From Debaryomyces hansenii CBS767 (lineage: Eukaryota; Ascomycota; Pichiomycetes; Serinales; Debaryomycetaceae), in NCBI RefSeq assembly GCF_000006445.2, contig NC_006048.2:124001-188000 (forward strand): DNA of 64,000 bases. The letters are read 5' to 3'. The notes beneath the pieces were generated by a model. That model did no database searches and was not told the DNA's origin. It saw only the letters and a program-made list of their open reading frames with translations. The translations under genes and the position numbers were made by a program. This document shows positions 38,317 through 49,100 of this stretch, piece by piece (the stretch's first letter is position 1; each line of letters begins with the position of its first letter).

Positions 38317-39720
38317 ATGTCTTCTATGAACTTTGAGTCGATGAACTGGTCACCATCGACCATTCCGACTTCTACCACCTTACGATCAGTTGCTGCAACT
38401 AAAAGTTCCGGTTTGATGGAAACGTTAACATCTGCAACGGCAAGAATTCATACCGCCACAGCTAGACCAGAATTAATTTCTTTATCCCGAAATATTAGGG
38501 GAGCTGAGGCTTCGTTGTCCATTCTTCAAGCAGAAGGAGAGATAGCAACTGCTACAGATGATTCAGTCAAAAGTATGGCTACACAAGCAATTTTCAATGC
38601 AACATTGAACTTGAAAGATTTGGAATGGGAAGAAAATGTTTATTCCATGCGCAGTTTGAGTCGTCCTGCTAATATTATATACCTTGCAGTTTTTATCATA
38701 ACCTTTTTGTATTTTACACTCATGATCTGGAAGTCAAGATTCCATTGGTTTAATGTTGCATTTTTCTGTGGGATAGGATTAGAATTTGCAGGATTCATTG
38801 GGAGAGTGATGTCATTCTCGGACATGACAGATATTAACTACTACATCTTGCAATTGGTTTGTCTTACCATTGCCCCAGCATTCATCATGGGTGGTATATA
38901 CTACTTATTTGCGCAATTGGTTGTAGTATATGGAAGAGAATATTCAATTTTGCGCCCAATGTGGTATTCCTACATATTCATTACATGTGATGTTCTTTCA
39001 TTAATCATTCAAGCTGGTGGAGGTGGTGCAGCTTCTTATGCATCAAATAATTTTGAAGATGCTAGACCAGGTTCGTATGTTATGATCGCAGGTATTGCAT
39101 TTCAAGTTTTTGCAATGTCATTTTTCTTATTATTTTGGTTCCACTTTATTTCTCAGACATTTTTCAAGTATAGGCCGTCGAGAAATGAAAGTACTGACGG
39201 AGAAAGTAAATATGATCCCGCCTGGAAAAATGCATCTGTTGGGAATTTCTTCAAGATGTTGTTTAATACAAAATCGGCTTATGCTCATAGAACAACATAT
39301 TTAGAACCATATTATAATCCCCAGTTTGCTAAAATTCGTACCAGAAGACTTTTCTATTGGTTTCCTTTAGCTATGACTATTGCCGTGGTAGCAGTCTATA
39401 TTCGTTGTATTTATAGAGTGGTTGAATTGGCTCAAGGTTTCAGTGGTTATCTTATTACACACGAGGTATATATCATGGTCTTGGACGCCCTTATGATTGC
39501 AATTACTGCTATAGTTTTTGTTCCTTTCCATCCAGTCCATGTATTCGGTGCAAAGAATAGAATTAGATTGGCTGCGATTAAAAAGAACTTGGATGAAGCC
39601 AGCGATAATCCGGCCGACATCGCCGATGATAATACTGCCTACGATAATACTGCCGGCGATAATACTGCCTACGTGTCTGCTAAAGGTTCGATAAAAGAGG
39701 AGAACAGTGATTCATATTAG
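38317..39720 (+). CDS. RSB1: RTA1-family seven-span membrane protein, Rsb1-like
   Basis: A 467-residue protein. After a 110-residue Ser/Thr-rich extracellular-type N-terminus come seven predicted spans (starting about 118, 148, 178, 218, 255, 345 and 388). Family signatures are LEFAGFIGRVMSF, LQLVCLTIAPAFIMGGIYYL and DVLSLIIQAGGGGAASYA. Rsb1 in S. cerevisiae is a plasma-membrane protein for release of sphingoid long-chain bases; RTA1 and RTM1 relatives confer amphiphile resistance. The last 35 residues contain a short tandem repeat of DNTAY/DNTAG. RTA1-family paralogues are numerous in Candida-type yeasts, so RSB1 is the best guess within the family. Confidence 0.85.
   Translation: MSSMNFESMNWSPSTIPTSTTLRSVAATKSSGLMETLTSATARIHTATARPELISLSRNIRGAEASLSILQAEGEIATATDDSVKSMATQAIFNATLNLKDLEWEENVYSMRSLSRPANIIYLAVFIITFLYFTLMIWKSRFHWFNVAFFCGIGLEFAGFIGRVMSFSDMTDINYYILQLVCLTIAPAFIMGGIYYLFAQLVVVYGREYSILRPMWYSYIFITCDVLSLIIQAGGGGAASYASNNFEDARPGSYVMIAGIAFQVFAMSFFLLFWFHFISQTFFKYRPSRNESTDGESKYDPAWKNASVGNFFKMLFNTKSAYAHRTTYLEPYYNPQFAKIRTRRLFYWFPLAMTIAVVAVYIRCIYRVVELAQGFSGYLITHEVYIMVLDALMIAITAIVFVPFHPVHVFGAKNRIRLAAIKKNLDEASDNPADIADDNTAYDNTAGDNTAYVSAKGSIKEENSDSY
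39628..39672 (+). repeat. Three tandem 15-bp copies inside the RTA1-like coding region
   Basis: GATAATACTGCCTAC is repeated three times (middle copy ends GGC), encoding DNTAY-DNTAG-DNTAY in the cytosolic tail. The unit length keeps the frame. Confidence 0.9.
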
Positions 39721-39990
39721 TTTTATATTTTTTGAATGTATATTAGTGTAATGCGTTAGAATAGAATTTTAAGAATGCTCGTAGATTTAGCGCTTCTATT
39801 TTTTTATTTTTGTGGTCTTCATTCCTTTTTGCATTAAAAGGCTGCAAAATTTTGGTGTACAAAAGAGTTCTGAGTACTTTATAAGAGTTACAAATTCCTC
39901 GTTGCAATTAATATTTTATTGTCTAGCAATATTTAATTGAAGAAGGTTTTATTGCATTTGCCAAAAAAAAAGCTATCTAAATAATTCATT

Positions 39991-41613
39991 ATGAGTGATG
40001 CCAAGTTCAATTCCACCTTAAACGTCGACTCCCTTCTCAACGAATTGCCTTATTTCCCAAATGACTATGATCCACTAAAAAATGAATCAATTGAGGATCT
40101 ATTATTGAATGGTCACATCAACAAAACTTATCCAGAAGATGGATTTATTGGATTCCATTCTTTGAAGATTTGTAGTACAAATGCTAAGCAAATGGCCAAG
40201 TATTTGGAATTATCCATGGGATTTGAAGAAGTTGCTTACCGTGGATTAGAAACCAACTCAAGAAGACTTGCATCACATGTTGTTCGAAATGGCAATATTT
40301 TGTTTGAAATTATCAACACACTTGAATCTGTTGCAGAACACTACCCAACAGTCCCAATGTCCAAAGAGGAGGCTTTGAGTATAAAGTTAGATTATTCTGC
40401 TGATGAAGCACACATTTTGAAATCATTGAAGGAAAAGATCATCAAACTTACGGCTGAAATTGTTGATGAAAATCTTGATAGATACAAATACGCAATGGAT
40501 ATTAAAGCTGCGAAAGAGAATTTGGAACGATCAATTATTAACTCAACAAACTTCACGGCTGCAATTTCCACCATTAGAAAATCAATTAATGAATGTGTCG
40601 AAACCTCCAAAAAAGCTATTCAGGACAATTTCGAATCATTCTTGATTCAGGAATTTGTTAAGATTCATGGCGAGGGAGTAATGGATATTTCTTTTAATGT
40701 CCTTGACGTTGATTCTGCGTTCCAAAAGGCTATAGAGTCAGGCGCTTACATCATAAAGTTGCCCCAAACAATGTCTGATGTTCATGGTTCGGTAAAATTA
40801 GCTACAATTGCAGTTCCTTATACTGATATACATCATACATTGATTCAAAATAAAGACTATTCGGGTCCATTCCTCCCCAACTATACGAAATCAATTATTG
40901 AAAAGCCAGAAACCTATATGCACCAATTAGAGTCTTTACCTCCAATAAGATTGGATTGTATAGATCACTGTGTTGAAAACTATAGTTGGAATCAAATGAT
41001 GGAACACGCCAGGTTCTATGCCAATATTTTCGGATTCCATAAATATTGGTCTGTAGATGAAAAGGATGTTTTCACTGGCGAGACCGCTTTAAAATCAATC
41101 GTTATGGCTTCAAGTAATGGAAAAGTCAAAATGCCTATTAATGAACCTGCGAAAGGCCGCAAAAAGAGTCAAATTGAAGAATTTTATGACTTTAATGGTG
41201 GCCCAGGTGTGCAACATATAGCCCTCAAGACAAATGATATAATTGCAACAGTTACTTCCTTGAGGAAAAGAGGCATTGAATTTAATCCTGCTTCCCAGAA
41301 GTATTATGATACTTTGAAGCAAAGATTGATAAACGATGATATCATCCTTAAGGAGGATTTTAATAGCATTCAAAATTTGAATATTCTTGTTGATTATGAT
41401 CCCGAAACCCGTAATAATGCATCCAAAACTTGCAATTATATCTTACAGATCTTCACTAAACCGTTACATGATCGCCCTACGTTATTCATTGAAATAATTC
41501 AAAGACGTCATCACAATGGCTTTGGTAAGGGTACTTTCAAGGGTCTTTTCGAAACTATCGAAGCTCAACAAAAGCTTCGTGGAACATTAGTTTCATCGGA
41601 CAAAGCCGAATAA
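39991..41613 (+). CDS. 4-Hydroxyphenylpyruvate dioxygenase with a large internal insertion
   Basis: A 540-residue member of the VOC-fold HPPD family, which converts 4-hydroxyphenylpyruvate to homogentisate in tyrosine breakdown. The three iron ligands are present: His326 (LDCIDHCVEN), His409 (GGPGVQHIALKT) and Glu501 (LFIEIIQRRHH). KMPINEPAKGRKKSQIEEFY and LQIFTKPLHDRPTLF are classic. The family is normally about 380-430 residues; the excess comes from roughly 100 Lys/Glu-rich, probably helical residues at about 116-212, between the N-terminal VOC strand ILFEIINT and the helix leading to HGEGVMDISF. No targeting signal is evident. S. cerevisiae lacks this pathway. Confidence 0.93.
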   Translation: MSDAKFNSTLNVDSLLNELPYFPNDYDPLKNESIEDLLLNGHINKTYPEDGFIGFHSLKICSTNAKQMAKYLELSMGFEEVAYRGLETNSRRLASHVVRNGNILFEIINTLESVAEHYPTVPMSKEEALSIKLDYSADEAHILKSLKEKIIKLTAEIVDENLDRYKYAMDIKAAKENLERSIINSTNFTAAISTIRKSINECVETSKKAIQDNFESFLIQEFVKIHGEGVMDISFNVLDVDSAFQKAIESGAYIIKLPQTMSDVHGSVKLATIAVPYTDIHHTLIQNKDYSGPFLPNYTKSIIEKPETYMHQLESLPPIRLDCIDHCVENYSWNQMMEHARFYANIFGFHKYWSVDEKDVFTGETALKSIVMASSNGKVKMPINEPAKGRKKSQIEEFYDFNGGPGVQHIALKTNDIIATVTSLRKRGIEFNPASQKYYDTLKQRLINDDIILKEDFNSIQNLNILVDYDPETRNNASKTCNYILQIFTKPLHDRPTLFIEIIQRRHHNGFGKGTFKGLFETIEAQQKLRGTLVSSDKAE

Positions 41614-41950
41614 AAATTTGGAAAATAAATACAAGACAAAAGGGGCAAAAACATCCTTGCTAATATTCATTTATATCTTTATAGTAATAAACTTTCTTTC
41701 TTAAACTAACTTGTTGGAAGAATTTTCAAAAGGAAAAATTCAATGGGATATACGTCCACCACATACATTAATAAATTAAATATCATACATAAATCATATC
41801 CTCCTATCATTTACTAATAGAAGAAAAGATACAGTACGTAAGAATAATTTTTTGAGGCTTGATAGTAATGTATGTGACATTTTTGATTCTATTGTAAGCT
41901 AGTTCTGCCAGTATTCGTAATATGGACAAATAGCTGCAAATTTTCAATTG
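41614..41950. other. Convergent 3' flanks, HPPD and APSES gene
   Basis: 337 bp between two stop codons; AT-rich, with no gene or notable element seen. Confidence 0.5.
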
Positions 41951-43057
41951 CTATGCATTCTCTGCCTTCAAACCTTTAGGAGAGGGAGACTTTTCTTCGA
42001 AATATTCATGATGCTCGATACTTTTAATATCCTTGTCATGATAATCATTGTTGCTTGAAGGAATAATAGCACTTTGAATGGTTGGCAGGCTGACATCAGA
42101 TAAAGTAATATTACTTAGATTTTCAGAGTTTAAAGATTTCAAGTAGCTGTCGTGCCTTAGCATTGAACCCTTTTCATGGTAAAAGCTTTTCAAATCCTTA
42201 ACAAACAATGGGTATAATAATCCATCAATTCCTTCGTTCCTTGCGATTTCTGAAGCCCTTTCGAAAGGAATCCATACTCCTTTAAGGTTCATCGCACCAA
42301 CTTTGACAACGCTTTTAGTTTTTTCAGTTTTCAAAATTCCATCCCTTTTACCTCTTGTCATACCAGCAACATTCAACAACTTAGTACCATTAACATAATT
42401 AGTATCTTCTCTTCTGGAAACGAGAATGCCTTGAGCCTCCACCTGATAACAGATTGTTTTCTCATCTTCCCAAAATGTAGTGGCAATACGTGGCTTATCT
42501 GGCTTCACAAATTCCAGGTTATCAAAACTAGGTCGCTTGGTACTTGCAGAAGAATTCCTCAGATGGGTACTATTTGAAGATTGTGGCGAGTGGGAAACCC
42601 TTGCCGTTTGAGACTGACTATTTCTCACTGCACCATCCGATTGAAAAAGGACATTAGCACCCGAATAATTACTTGGTTGACTTTGTTGCAAGCCTATCAT
42701 TTGACCTTGAGCTTCCACAGATGAAGGGATAGTCAGGCTAAGTGGCAATGGGCTTTGGTTGATAAGTGCCGGGTATTCATTATTATAATACTCTTGTGGT
42801 TGTGATGATGATTGATACATTTGTTGGAAGGTAAAGTTAGGTTCATTAAATGTATTCTTGAGTCTTGAACTAGGGTATGCGTGATACAGGATGGAATGTA
42901 ATGGTTCAAGTGGCAGCCCAGATTGCTGGTTGGCATACTGAGTGTTAGACATATTGTTGTTTGAATTGGAGTTTGAACTGGGATTTACAATCTGGTCTGA
43001 ATTCGAATCATTTGCGTTATTACTGTTATAATAAATTTGGTGACCAGGGCCCGTCAT
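41951..43057 (-). CDS. EFH1: APSES-domain transcription factor, Efh1/Efg1-like
   Basis: A 368-residue protein with an Asn/Ser/Gln-rich N-terminus and an APSES DNA-binding domain at about 188-295: [76 protein letters not shown]. This is the Efg1/Efh1/StuA/Phd1/Sok2 group, regulators of morphogenesis and metabolism. Several positions differ from the near-invariant Efg1 sequence ([11 protein letters not shown] versus [26 protein letters not shown]), and the protein is short and lacks long Gln tracts, so EFH1 fits better than EFG1. It is preceded by a 1.3-kb upstream region, typical for these genes. Confidence 0.78.
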   Translation of the reverse strand: MTGPGHQIYYNSNNANDSNSDQIVNPSSNSNSNNNMSNTQYANQQSGLPLEPLHSILYHAYPSSRLKNTFNEPNFTFQQMYQSSSQPQEYYNNEYPALINQSPLPLSLTIPSSVEAQGQMIGLQQSQPSNYSGANVLFQSDGAVRNSQSQTARVSHSPQSSNSTHLRNSSASTKRPSFDNLEFVKPDKPRIATTFWEDEKTICYQVEAQGILVSRREDTNYVNGTKLLNVAGMTRGKRDGILKTEKTKSVVKVGAMNLKGVWIPFERASEIARNEGIDGLLYPLFVKDLKSFYHEKGSMLRHDSYLKSLNSENLSNITLSDVSLPTIQSAIIPSSNNDYHDKDIKSIEHHEYFEEKSPSPKGLKAENA

Positions 43058-44348
43058 AATATTTGGCAGAATTCAGGTTGAATAGAGCAACTAATATTTC
43101 TTACGGCTGTAAATTCTCAAGTCAACGTTATCAATTTCTTGTTTAATTAAGGCCTGCTAGATGAATCAGCAGTCTACTTTGTTAATATATATAATATAAC
43201 AACGTGTTAAAATTATGATTTGTTATACTAATAGGCAAGGGAAATTACTAGCAGAAAAAAAAATCTGACCCTTCAATAGCAGCTTTTCTATAAAGGCAAT
43301 AATATTATTTTGTTTGATCGTTCCTCTAAAACTAGAAAATATTGTATATAAGCTCCACCACTTAGGGTACATGTTCATAAAGGATACCCCGTTGAATCAT
43401 TTCCTTTTTGCCTATGAATTGTAATGACTGCAAGATTATGCAACTTTACGGGCCAGAACTAGAAGTTGGAGAGTAAGCGCAGTATGAAATAAACATTCTA
43501 AATAAAACAAATACAGTATTCTACTCTATCAGGTTGCTAATAGTATGCATTGGAGACTCAAGAATAACGTTTTAATCGAAGTGATTTTCCAATAATTACT
43601 ACAAAGGAATCACTTTCCACTACACTTTTGCAGCTAAAAGGCTGGGAAGATCATACGCAGGATAAAAACAATATTTGTACTTTTCAACACCTGCAGCAAG
43701 TCGCTTCAACTCACTTTTGCTCACATAATGTCGGAAACTAATCATCACCCTAAACTTATGCAGAAACGAAAGGCGATGGTCGTATTTGAGTATCATCTTA
43801 TTGTCAAACCTTAATCATCGTTAATTAGATTTTGAGACAACCACTCTAGTGTAATCCTTGGTAAGATCAAAAATTGCAACTATAAATTCTATTGACTATA
43901 TACGACTCTGTCAGTACTTTCAATATCCAATAAGAATCATTCAAATTGAAAATGGTAATAACAGTAAGCATAAGATTCTGTCCATAACCTACTATCATAG
44001 AATGGTCCAGAATTTGCTCGTGCCACAATATCATTAACCACAAATGGAACGAACTGTGTTAATCAATCACAATCATGCATATGTGAAAATTCTATGAATT
44101 CAATGATAGTGGCTAGTGAGTAGGTAGTTTACAAGGTCCAAATAGGTTCGGTGTAGCCTATTACTTTGAACTCCTTATAATTCTTTGGATAGCATGGCTC
44201 ATAACCGAGATGAACCACGAAAAATATTGTATCTTGACTTGGTTGTATCGCCTTGCACAGAACTTAAACATTAAACTTATTGTGAATTGTATCTTATAAG
44301 CTTCGTTACATTATCATACCTACTAGGTGACGTGACTGATACGATAAA
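43058..44348. promoter_or_regulatory. Long divergent upstream region, EFH1-like gene / AVT1
   Basis: 1.29 kb without a supported gene. An E-box-type CATATG lies near 44077. APSES regulators in this clade usually have long autoregulated promoters and long 5' UTRs, so most of this probably serves the minus-strand gene. No tRNA or snRNA was recognised. Confidence 0.45.
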
Positions 44349-45914
44349 ATGAGTCATTTCTCTGATAACGATGAGAATGATTGCTGTAATCACCCAAAGG
44401 AAAGAAGACGATCGTTTTTAGATCTAGGTGGTGCCAATTCGCTCAATAAGTTTGCATCATCATATACTAGAGCTCAGTCTTATTTAGGGCTGAGTTTGGT
44501 TGAAACTTCAGTAGTCCAGGGGACAGAAGACGATCTAAGTCCATGTACATCACTTGATGATGTGGTTACAGAAAGTGCAATCGATGACAGTCCCAGAGGG
44601 AATGAAAGAGCACTTGACCAAATAAATGCATTTAGTTTCGAGCGTAATGAAGAATCTTCTTTATTATCAAGACGAACAAGTAAGGCTGATTCAGAGCGCT
44701 TAATTACAGGTGATTCTACTGCTCCACAAACCATTTTTAATTGCATAAATACCTTGATGGGAATTGGAATGTTATCCTTGCCGTTTGGTTTTCGTCTATC
44801 GGGGTGGGTTCTTGGTACATTGATGCTATTATTCAGTTCTATAGTCACGAATATCAGTGCTAAGATGTTGGGTAAGATTTTACGAAAGTATCCCCATCTA
44901 ATGAGTTACGGGGATATAGCGCATTTATATGGCGGTCGAGGAATTAACATTGTTGTCACTCTTGTATTTTCATTTGATCTTCTTGGTGCCATGATTTCGT
45001 TGATAATCTTATTTAGCGATTCGTTTCACATTTTGTTTCCGTCATTACAAAGGGTCTTATTGAAAGGCATTATAGTCGCTGTGTTATTTGTACTATCCTT
45101 CTTACCATTATCAATTTTATCTTTATGTAGCTTGTTGGGAATTATTTGCACTTCACTTCTTATAGTGGTTATTATTATCTGTGGGCTTTTAACCTCAACT
45201 TCCCCAGGATCGTTAGTCACCCCTGCAGTTACAAACTTATGGCCATCCGAGTATAAATATTTATTTCTAAGTCTTGGATTATTTATGGCTCCTTGGGGCG
45301 GGCATCCTGTATTCCCTGAGTTGTATAGGGATATGAGGCACCGATCAAAGTTTTCAAAATGTTGTAATATAGCCTTCGGTATCACATTCAACTTGGACTA
45401 TTTAATTGCGGCAATTGGATTTTTGATGTTTGGAATAAATTGCCAGGATTCTCTTACTAAAAATTTAATGACAAATAAGAACTATCCTGACTGGGTCAGG
45501 CCGCTAATTTGTTTGTTTATGGGGTTGTTACCGGTTTCAAAGCTACCATTAATCACCAGACCAATTATTACTGTCTATGAAAGTTTTTTTAAACTTAATC
45601 AAACTAATTATGCCGTTATCAAAAATGGAATAAGACAAGAGGTTTATGGAATCAAAAGGGTTTTATCTCGGGTTGTCTTTTGCGTGCTATTATTGTTAGT
45701 TTCTTTAATTTTCAATTCTTTTGGAAAGGTAATCTCCTTCTTAGGTAGTGCAATTTGCTTTACTATCTGTATGACACTACCGCTCATTTTCTATTTGAAG
45801 TTCTATGATGACGAGATTACGGTCATGGAGAGGCTATTGATAAAGTTTGGAATACTCATTGGTGTGGTCTTCTCATTAATCGGTACCTATGGATCAATCG
45901 TGATTGATATTTAA
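44349..45914 (+). CDS. AVT1: Avt1-like vacuolar amino acid transporter (AAAP family)
   Basis: A 521-residue protein with a 125-residue Ser/Asp-rich cytosolic N-terminus followed by about 11 membrane spans. The transporter starts at STAPQTIFNCINTLMGIGML and has LSYGDIAHLYGGRG-like and SSIVTNISAKMLGKI segments, LFMAPWGGHPVFPELYRDMR and FLGSAICFTICMTLPLIFYL, all closely matching S. cerevisiae Avt1. Avt1 imports neutral amino acids into the vacuole using the proton gradient. It is convergent with MRN1. Other AVT members (AVT2-7) match less well and have shorter N-termini. Confidence 0.88.
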   Translation: MSHFSDNDENDCCNHPKERRRSFLDLGGANSLNKFASSYTRAQSYLGLSLVETSVVQGTEDDLSPCTSLDDVVTESAIDDSPRGNERALDQINAFSFERNEESSLLSRRTSKADSERLITGDSTAPQTIFNCINTLMGIGMLSLPFGFRLSGWVLGTLMLLFSSIVTNISAKMLGKILRKYPHLMSYGDIAHLYGGRGINIVVTLVFSFDLLGAMISLIILFSDSFHILFPSLQRVLLKGIIVAVLFVLSFLPLSILSLCSLLGIICTSLLIVVIIICGLLTSTSPGSLVTPAVTNLWPSEYKYLFLSLGLFMAPWGGHPVFPELYRDMRHRSKFSKCCNIAFGITFNLDYLIAAIGFLMFGINCQDSLTKNLMTNKNYPDWVRPLICLFMGLLPVSKLPLITRPIITVYESFFKLNQTNYAVIKNGIRQEVYGIKRVLSRVVFCVLLLLVSLIFNSFGKVISFLGSAICFTICMTLPLIFYLKFYDDEITVMERLLIKFGILIGVVFSLIGTYGSIVIDI

Positions 45915-46175
45915 TTTTTCACTATATTAATACTAATACGTACATAAATAATAAAGTTTTATTTGCATTCGACATAACTAATCAACAAAACATTAAAGTT
46001 TTTATACAAGTAAATCCAGCTTACTTTTCACTTAAGCACTATTTGTCCCTAATAATAATATATCTATTCAGTTGAAGCGCTTTTGAAAGCAGTATCAAAA
46101 GTATAGAATAAAAACATCATATAGGATAATATAAATTAAACCCAATAAATTATAATTTTACGTCAAAGTTCTAAC

Positions 46176-49100
46176 CTACTTTTTTGAATTCCGTCTACTA
46201 TTTGGCTTATAGTGATATTCTTTATCTTCATCCATACCTACGTCATTGGATAAAATACTAGCAGCATATACTAAATTATCATGTTGAGACTTAGCCAAAT
46301 ATTGAGACATGACTTGGGAACCGGAAGTTGAGTATGGGTTCTTCGAAGGGTTCGCGGTGTAAGTATATTGATTTGGGTTTGGGTTTGGAGGTGGGTAATA
46401 ACCACCATAACCAAAGCTATTCATCCGACTAGCCATCGGTCTTTGTGAGTTTTGCATGTAATAGAGCTGTTGATGCTGCAGCTGTTGTTGATGGTGGTGA
46501 TAAGGCGAAGGTGGGAATTTTGAATCTTGATTGTAATACTTCATATAATTTGGATTATGCGAGTTTAATGAAATGTTAGACGAGTTTCTCGAAGATTTTC
46601 TGAAAGGAATAAAGGTATCTGAAGTATTGACCTTATTATTATAGAATTTATCACCGCTATTGCGTGACTTCTTCAATTCATCTCTTGCAGAATATGTGGT
46701 CTCATCAGACCCTATGATAATCGAAATATCATCCTCGTCTTCATCGTCTTCATCGTCTTCATCTGCGGCACCAGGTATTTCACTCTTAACATCTTTGATA
46801 TTTGCTTGTGTCTTTTCATATTTTTCGTTCTTATTATTCTCTTTTTCCGCTTTCCCGCTTATAGTTATATCAGATTGTTCGAATGCTTTTCGAGTCTCTT
46901 CTGGTTCTTCATCTTCGTTTGAGGTACTAACTTCCTTCTTGGACTCAGTAGTACTCATAATACCAAAAACCATAGCTGCTTCTTCATTCATGGCTTCATC
47001 GCGTACCTCGTCGCGACCATCTTCATTATGATCAAGTTTACCGATTACCGAATCGTCTTCTGGTTTCGCCAAGTCTTTATTTTTTCTCTTACCAAATTTT
47101 TTCTTGAAACTGAATTTTGGTGGATTACCACATCTATCCTTTGCGAAGCTAATCTTGAATACATTGTACTTGTCATAAAATTCACCATTATCACCTACTA
47201 TTTTATTGATCTTAGAGATATTTCTAGATTCAAACGAGTCCACTAATTTAATAGCATCAGCAATATTTATAAAATTCAAAAAGCCGCAATCTTTATTATG
47301 GTAAAAGTTGATTTGTTCTAATTCACCAAATTTTGAAAAATCTGACCTCAAGACAGATTCATTTGGTAATCTTATCTTGTTATCCTTTGTTGTACTCGAT
47401 GAACCATTGTTTTCATCCTTATTTAACTTAATACCAATATACACATTTCTTGATGCACCAGCTGTAACTGCCAATGAAATATCTCTGTTTAAAGCTCCAG
47501 AATGATTCTTAGCCCAGCCAACTGTGATATCATATCCATGAATAATCAATTGATGTAAAACTTGGTGATTCAAATAAAATTTCAAAGCAATGGTAGGATC
47601 TATGAACGTGATGAAACAAACTCTTTTATCAGGATGGTATCTAATTGACTCAACTAATCCTCCAGCTCTTACATTATTTGCAATCTCCTCAACAGTTGTG
47701 TTTGGATGCAAATTACCCAAATAAATAGTTCTATTACCGACGTTAAATGGATCGGGATTGTACTGATAGGATGATGCAGAATTATTATTAGGGACTTGCG
47801 GTATTTGCATTCTTACTTGAGATTGATTTATCGATGGATAGGTATTGAGCATGTATGAAGATGAATTAGAAATATAACTCTGATCGATATTCTGCGATGA
47901 TGAAGACTTGGAGCTGATTTGATCGTAACTTGGTTCTTGAGGATCTTTTGCATTCGAGAGTAAAGAGCTCCGAATTGACTCGTGATTTTCTAAAATGCTT
48001 TGATCATCCAATACTGACTCTTCACCAAAAGTTTCTAACTCTTCGCCTTCTGTATCCGGAGTTGGTTCATTCAAATCTTCAGGGATAATGTTGTTGTGAT
48101 TTATGGTCGTCGTTTGCCTTTTACTGAAAATCGGTGAGTTGGTATTCGAGCCTGACGATGGTTTATCAATTACAGTTCTGTCACATCTGTCTCTATGGAA
48201 AGATGCTTGAAGATATTCAATGGCGTCCTTAGACTTGTCTGTGCCTTCAAAGTCAATTTGATCTTGCTTATCAGCCTGAATTTTTTTCAAGTAAAATTCA
48301 TACGACTTGATGGCGGCGTCAATAGATGTGAAATGGATCAAACACTTGACTTCAGATTTAGTTTCGTTGGTCGAAATTTTTAAATCCTCAATCTCACCGA
48401 ACTTTGAACATTGTCTCGTTACATCATTCTCAATCCCTTCAATATTAGACGAAGTAAATTCACTAGAATGTAACCTAATTAGCAAGCACCGGGTGGCATT
48501 AAATTCCAAAATATAGTTAAGGGTCTTCAATTTGATGTAGTCCTGGTTATTTAAATGACTATTAAAGTTATTAATACTTCCATTAGAACTAGCATTAGTC
48601 GACTCATTTAAGGAAACCTTTAAATATTTTGAATTTCTCAACTTCTCTTTCAACTTATTCAAATTGTATCTGTTCTTGGAATACTTTATATGGAAATTAA
48701 TCGAAATCTTCGAGTTAACGAATGAAATAACACAAGTCTTCAAGTTCTCTGTATCCCTCAAGCGCTCTGGGGCCGGCCTTGAGTACATTTTACAGTATTC
48801 AATAGGGCCAAAATCGATAGAATTCAATAGCTCATTCAACGACACGTTTTCGTCGATATTCTTCAATATGACCGTACGCGAGAGATTGAGTTGCTCCAAG
48901 TTGCTATTGCTACTTAGCGGCGTCAAGTAGGGCGAATTTGGTACGTAGTGTGGGTGCTGTGAATGATGCTGCTGGTTTTGGTGCTGATGATGTGAATGCA
49001 TCTGCAGTAATTGCTGCTGGTGGTGGGCCAAGTTTCCATGCGAGAGATTAAGTGACGGAGGCGCGTACTGTCTGGGAAGAATCGGCGACATTGGTACAAT

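Noticed and set aside
40336..40626. HPPD insertion as an unspliced intron
   Set aside because: The frame is open throughout, with normal coding composition and no GTATGT or TACTAAC at the edges.
46660..47031. Ser-rich 123-codon plus-strand frame opposite MRN1
   Set aside because: Same reason: antisense of an acidic low-complexity coding region.
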